From Euperipatoides rowelli (lineage: Eukaryota > Onychophora > Udeonychophora > Euonychophora > Peripatopsidae): a stretch of 10,326 bases of DNA. Under the pieces are notes generated by a model. The model had not been told where the DNA came from. It ran no database searches and was given only the letters and a program-made list of their open reading frames with translations. Made by a program: the position numbers and the translations under genes. Location: the NCBI GenBank assembly GCA_003024985.2, contig PXIH01S0004655.1. One strand, given 5' to 3'. Below, piece by piece: positions 7,264 to 10,326 of this stretch. How positions within the stretch are numbered: the first letter of the stretch is position 1; each line of letters starts with the position of its first letter.

Positions 7264-7458
7264 TTAATGTTTCATTTTTAGGACATATCCAATTATTACC
7301 AAAAAGCTTACTTTTTAAAGCCATTATTCCGAACCCCTACTAGGCTTCTGCCTCTGGCCTTAATGTTTCATTTTTAGGACATTATATCCAATTACTACCA
7401 AAAAGCTTACTTTTTATGGCCATTATCCTATACCCCTAATAGGGTTCTGCCTCTGGCC
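7264..7458 (+). repeat. Diverged two-copy tandem duplication (~97-bp unit)
   Basis: Unit 1 (7264-7359, 96 bp) and unit 2 (7360-7458, 99 bp) both start TTAATGTTTCATTTTTAGGA and end TTCTGCCTCTGGCC. They share ACCAAAAAGCTTACTTTTTA in the middle, with scattered substitutions and a 3-base difference. They are less AT-rich than the surroundings and directly follow the minisatellite, so both may belong to one repetitive element. Each unit contains TTTTTAG, which resembles a splice acceptor, but no coding frame follows. Confidence 0.85.
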
Positions 7459-7464
7459 TTCTTG

Positions 7465-7491
7465 GTGGGCTAGGCTAGTCCAATAGCCCAC
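7465..7491. repeat. Short inverted repeat
   Basis: Eight-base arms GTGGGCTA (7465-7472) and TAGCCCAC (7484-7491) with an 11-base spacer, immediately after the tandem duplication. GC-richer than the local average. It may be part of the same old element. Confidence 0.5.
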
Positions 7492-7713
7492 TGTCAACTT
7501 TTTAAATGTTTTACCAATTTGGATTATTTAAAGTTGGCAAATCTGCGAATCAGGCCCTACATTCATTTTCCCCGGATGCCAAAAATATAACCTGGCCGAC
7601 ACTGATTCTACCTTAGTACAAAATCATTCGCTGTTAAGCCTGCACACACTAGCTATGAAATCATTGTGCTTCTAATGTCTTATCATTACAGTAAAACAAT
7701 TTTCCCAGGCTAG

Positions 7714-7967
7714 ATTGGTATTGATAACATTATTGTTAATTATTTCTATGCCATCAGTCACGGTGAAAGTCTGAGGAATCTTCATACTATTTGTAATCTT
7801 ATGAGCCAATGGCAGATTTACGGCGTCACTTCAAGCATGTCTTAGAAGTGGCACTTGTCGGAAAGGACGATAGCTTGTCAAAACATGGCAGAAAAAAGGT
7901 CTTTGAAAGTTCACTTGGAGGGGAAGAGTTACCCTTGGTCCATCATTTTCAATACATACAGCACTGA
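7714..7967 (+). other. Two short overlapping frames, unassigned
   Basis: One frame is open at 7714-7842 (43 codons, stop 7843-7845; no ATG near its start). It is overlapped by a second frame from ATG 7809 to a stop at 7965-7967 (52 codons, beginning MADLRRHFKHVLEV). Both have more varied, charged composition than expected from AT-rich intron, and a shift between them would extend a single product. I recognise no family. The string VNYFYAI in the first frame faintly recalls the start of anoctamin helix 3, but the required F.FVN and SLFYI.F pattern and a clean acceptor are missing. Possible explanations are a broken gene or repeat fossil with a frameshift, or chance. Confidence 0.25.
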
Positions 7968-8269
7968 TAAAATACTGTATATCAACATGAACTAGTCTAT
8001 TAATAATTATATTAGTATATACGGTAGGCTACTCTATATATTACACCTACAGGTGACAATCCTTCCCCCTTCCTATTTTAATTTTGGCAGTTTTGCTTTC
8101 AGAATAAAAGGAAATAAAAACCACACATCATTCCTAGAGTGATGTGTTTAATTCTGGCTTTGTTTGACTAGGGTTTATGTTTGAAATACTAATTCCACTC
8201 TCTAGTTTTCATTGTTTTGAATTTAATATTACTTTCACTATTTATTTTTAATTTTCCTCTTATTATTTA
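7968..8269. other. Non-coding spacer with a small inverted repeat
   Basis: No gene seen. A small inverted repeat lies at 8123-8147, with eight-base arms ACACATCA and TGATGTGT. The rest is AT-rich. Confidence 0.45.
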
Positions 8270-8385
8270 TATATATATTGTATACACGTACATACAGTAT
8301 GTAGCTCTCTTATACACCATATATGCAGTATATACTGTACATACCGTATGTATGTTTATATGCATACTGTATATACTGTACGAGG
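8270..8385. repeat. Cluster of TATACTGTA-type palindromic repeats
   Basis: The motif GTATATACTGTAC occurs at 8328-8340 and 8369-8381 (spacing 41). TACAGTATG (8293-8301) has its exact reverse complement CATACTGTA at 8363-8371. Further near-palindromes (ACATACAGTATGT, ACATACCGTATGT) fill the region. The alternating purine-pyrimidine character makes cruciform or slipped structures possible. It is probably a simple-sequence derivative; no regulatory role is shown. Confidence 0.65.
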
Positions 8386-8785
8386 AGGGTTGAATCATAA
8401 TGCAACTTGTCCATAATGTTTTAATTTTCAGGAAACACCAAAAACACAGTACTCTATAACTTGATGGTATACAAAAAGCAATATTCAGGATTATATATAA
8501 TAAAGCATGATTTTTTTTTTAGTTTGAAAAAATTTAATGTTAGATGACTGTTCGAAATGCTCTTAACAATATGTTTCCACCCTTAAAGTAGTATATCAAT
8601 GCCTATTCCAACTTCATTGATTTATGTGTATTTTTGTATAAAAAGGCTTGTTTAATTAATCAATTTGTTATAATCGTCCGTAAATACATCAAAATTTGAC
8701 TTTTATACCAATATGTATCAAAATATAAATCCGCTGCTGACGTCATGTCTATAATTTTGCCTGAAAAATATCGCGTGTACTCCAG
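8386..8785. other. AT-rich spacer before the 780-bp TIR element
   Basis: No exon, RNA gene or repeat of note. A minus-strand frame at 8660-8899 straddles the left terminus of the neighbouring element and shows no domain. Confidence 0.5.
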
Positions 8786-8886
8786 TAAAGGCTCATTTAT
8801 ACTTCTACGCATTGCTCGTCCATTGCGTAAAACGGAAGAGCTTTGCCTAAAATCATGTACACTGAGACAGGCATGCACTATTAAAA

Positions 8887-8939
8887 GACGGATAGCCATC
8901 CGTCATCGCCCGTAAAAGTTGAAAAAAATCCAACTTTTA
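8887..8939. repeat. Two adjacent hairpins inside the TIR element
   Basis: Hairpin one has arms GACGGAT/ATCCGTC with loop AGCC (8887-8904). Hairpin two has arms TAAAAGTTG/CAACTTTTA with a nine-base loop (8913-8939). They are eight bases apart and about 100 bases inside the left end. Subterminal hairpins are common in non-autonomous elements and may help transposase recognition; this is inference. Confidence 0.6.
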
Positions 8940-9158
8940 TGCAGAGGTCTGCGTTTGCCCTCTGGCTTGTTAGCCATTGAACCATTCCTCTTAGGTTTTC
9001 AAAGTAGAGGGCGCCACATTGTTGTTTTTGTCCTAATTGATTTTAGTTGGAAAACATCGTATTTCAATAATTGTTTTGATATTTTCCAATTGATTCAATT
9101 AATTTTAAAGTTGTTATAAGCAGATTATGTATAAAAAAAAAAGCGTATTTGAGAAGGG

Positions 9159-9176
9159 ATTTTTTTTAAAAAAAAT
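9159..9176. repeat. T8A8 palindrome
   Basis: Exactly eight T followed by eight A, bounded by A and T, gives an 18-bp palindrome. Similar T-run/A-run junctions occur near 4620-4640, 5732-5743 and 5811-5826. Such tracts are rigid, nucleosome-disfavouring and slippage-prone; no specific role is shown. Confidence 0.6.
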
Positions 9177-9646
9177 ATATACTTTATTCATAATAAATGG
9201 AAGGGAAAAATAGGAATAACTTACATACACATTTTAACAACAATCATATTTTAATTTGACTACATTTTTATAATGTGGATTTCAAATAATGTTACTATTT
9301 TAATAAAGGTTTTAAATATTTTGCACAATACTAGAAGTTTAGCCTATTTGAATTCATTTTGATATCGTAAAACTAAAAACCATAACAAGTTAACAACTGT
9401 TGAAAATTAGGGGAGGAATATGATTGGCTATTGTATGAAGCAATTTCATTGATTACACACCAACCCTGCAGAAAAGTATAAACACATAAACTCAAATCTC
9501 TCCGTTTTTCGAGACGGATATACGGAGCGAAAACCTGTGGTGTAAAAAGTATAAATGAGCCTTTATAGTGGTATATTTGTCAGGTTAGATGAGCCGTTGC
9601 AAGCGCCTAGAAACGGGTGACACTAAGTCCCATTCACCATATTAAT

Positions 9647-9761
9647 AGGATTATTTTTAAATTTACAGCCCTAACCTTACCCTGAACCCTAACTCCTACT
9701 AGTCTACATATTAAACACACCATGCCTCAACCCTAGGATAATCTAGAGATGAAATAATCCT
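9647..9761. mobile_element. Possible 115-bp mini-MITE with telomere-like motifs
   Basis: AGGATTATTT (9647-9656) is exactly inverted at 9752-9761 (AAATAATCCT). Between them lies CCCTAACCTTACCCTGAACC followed by CTAACTCC, similar to the reverse complement of the interior of the 208-bp MITE at 5308-5515. No clear target duplication is seen, and ten-base AT-rich inverted repeats can occur by chance, so the boundaries are uncertain. Confidence 0.35.
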
Positions 9762-10286
9762 TTTTTGGTTGATTTTGATAATTTGAGGCTACTTCCGGCC
9801 ATTTGGCATATATGACTGAAATAGATGCACAGATGTTAAAAACGCAGTAAAATGGGAATTTGTTAAGCCTGCTAGAATGTACTATGTAGATCAATGATTC
9901 AAAGCCTGATTTTTTTATTTACAGTCAGTGGTTTTTATAAAGGAAGCTCAAAATAAACACAAGCCTTTAACAGTTTTTATTTTCATTAAAAAATATAATC
10001 TCTAAGAATGTTTTTAAGAAATATTATTAAAAACTTTGGAAATAATAGTTAATATTATTTGTTCTCATTATCACGGAAAGTTAATCAGCTAACGTATAAA
10101 AGCCTCCCGGAAGTTTTTTTTTTTCTTCAAATTGACTTTAATCCCAAGAATTATCCCAAAATTATATGGATTTTATATTGATACTAAGAAAGTAAGTTTT
10201 TTTTTGTTCTTTTTTTTTTCTTCTTCAAAATTTTATAACACTTTTGTTGACTATTTTTCTAAACAATAACATAATGGAGTTATGAC
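9762..10286. other. AT-rich non-coding stretch, no gene seen
   Basis: AT-rich DNA with long T and T/C runs near 10114-10225. No exon, RNA gene or bounded repeat could be supported. Confidence 0.5.
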
Positions 10287-10326
10287 TAGCGTCTGGATCC
10301 CAGATATGTATTTTCCTCCAGCCCGA
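10287..10326. mobile_element. Truncated second copy of the TAGCGTCTGGATC MITE terminus
   Basis: TAGCGTCTGGATC at 10287-10299 repeats the terminus of the 208-bp MITE at 5308-5515. The sequence after it (CAGATATGTATTTTCCTCCA from 10301) follows the reverse complement of that element's right end with a few substitutions and indels. The copy runs off the window, so its length and other end are unknown. Confidence 0.65.

Larger units (their letters stand above)
8786..9565. mobile_element. 780-bp non-autonomous TIR element, TA-flanked
   Basis: AAGGCTCATTTATACTT at 8788-8804 is exactly inverted at 9547-9563, each preceded or followed by TA (8786-8787, 9564-9565), giving a 17-bp TIR with a TA target duplication. 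Internal to the TIRs, GC-richer subterminal blocks remain roughly alike in inverse: CGTCC..TTGCGTAAAACGG on the left, and the complement of a block near 9500-9530 with CCGTCTCGAAAAACGGAGAG. Termini of the GGCTCATTTATACTT kind recall PIF/Harbinger- or ISL2EU-like elements, but that family call is from memory and weak. No transposase frame is present. The open frames inside (for example 8919-9119, +) have no recognisable domain. Confidence 0.75.

Noticed and set aside
7732-7845. Candidate next anoctamin exon (IVNYFYAISHGESLRNL)
   Set aside because: It lacks the F.FVN and SLFYI.F signature of helix 3, aligns only with gaps and has no convincing acceptor.
8660-8899. 79-codon minus-strand open frame
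   Set aside because: It crosses the left terminus of the 780-bp TIR element, so it mixes host and element sequence; no domain seen.
8919-9119. 66-codon plus-strand open frame
   Set aside because: It starts in a hairpin inside the TIR element and shows no transposase motif.
6322-10326. A third alternative copy of the anoctamin exon
   Set aside because: I looked for ENYRL/YENHL-like coding strings beside splice sites on both sides of the pair and found none.

Overview
The window looks like intronic DNA from an AT-rich animal genome (by eye roughly 30% GC), most likely an invertebrate. There is no prokaryotic layout: no long ORFs, operons or ribosome binding sites. There are homopolymer A/T runs, metazoan splice signals, short non-autonomous DNA transposons and a minisatellite. 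The species cannot be named from this sequence.

The only protein-coding sequence I can assign is a pair of 56-nt exons on the + strand, 5995-6050 (exon A) and 6266-6321 (exon B). Conceptually they encode ENYRLEETYENHLIVKLVL and ENYRLAQSYENHLIIKLTL, with the first E split by the upstream intron. This is the conserved cytosolic segment that leads into transmembrane helix 3 of anoctamins (TMEM16 ion channels/lipid scramblases), of the ANO8/ANO10 type. The exons have the same length, phase and donor, 14/19 identical residues, and dissimilar flanking introns. Each is 56 nt between a phase-1 and a phase-0 intron, so a transcript stays in frame only if exactly one is used. This is the textbook form of a mutually exclusive exon pair, and I regard it as the main discovery. 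The other exons of the gene were not found and presumably lie outside the window.

Layout: 1-964, AT-rich with small palindromes. 1018-1498, a GC-richer patch resembling a decayed hAT-type element. 1491-3143, featureless AT-rich DNA with a short direct repeat. 3144-3248, a perfect 47-bp inverted repeat able to form a long hairpin. 3795-4022, a weak unassigned open frame. 4328-5001, a TTAA-bounded inverted-repeat element. 5308-5515, a 208-bp MITE whose terminal sequence recurs at the right edge (10287-10326). 5944-6371, the anoctamin exon pair with its branch point, pyrimidine tract and GCATG motifs. 6801-7204, a palindrome followed by an eight-unit minisatellite with a trimeric higher-order period. 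7264-7458, a diverged tandem duplication. 7714-7967, two short overlapping frames of unknown meaning. 8270-8385, a TACTGTA palindrome cluster. 8786-9565, a 780-bp TIR element. 9647-9761, a possible 115-bp mini-MITE with telomere-like CCCTAA motifs.

The simplest reading is that most of the window is large introns of one anoctamin gene, colonised by small DNA transposons, around a compact alternative-splicing switch.
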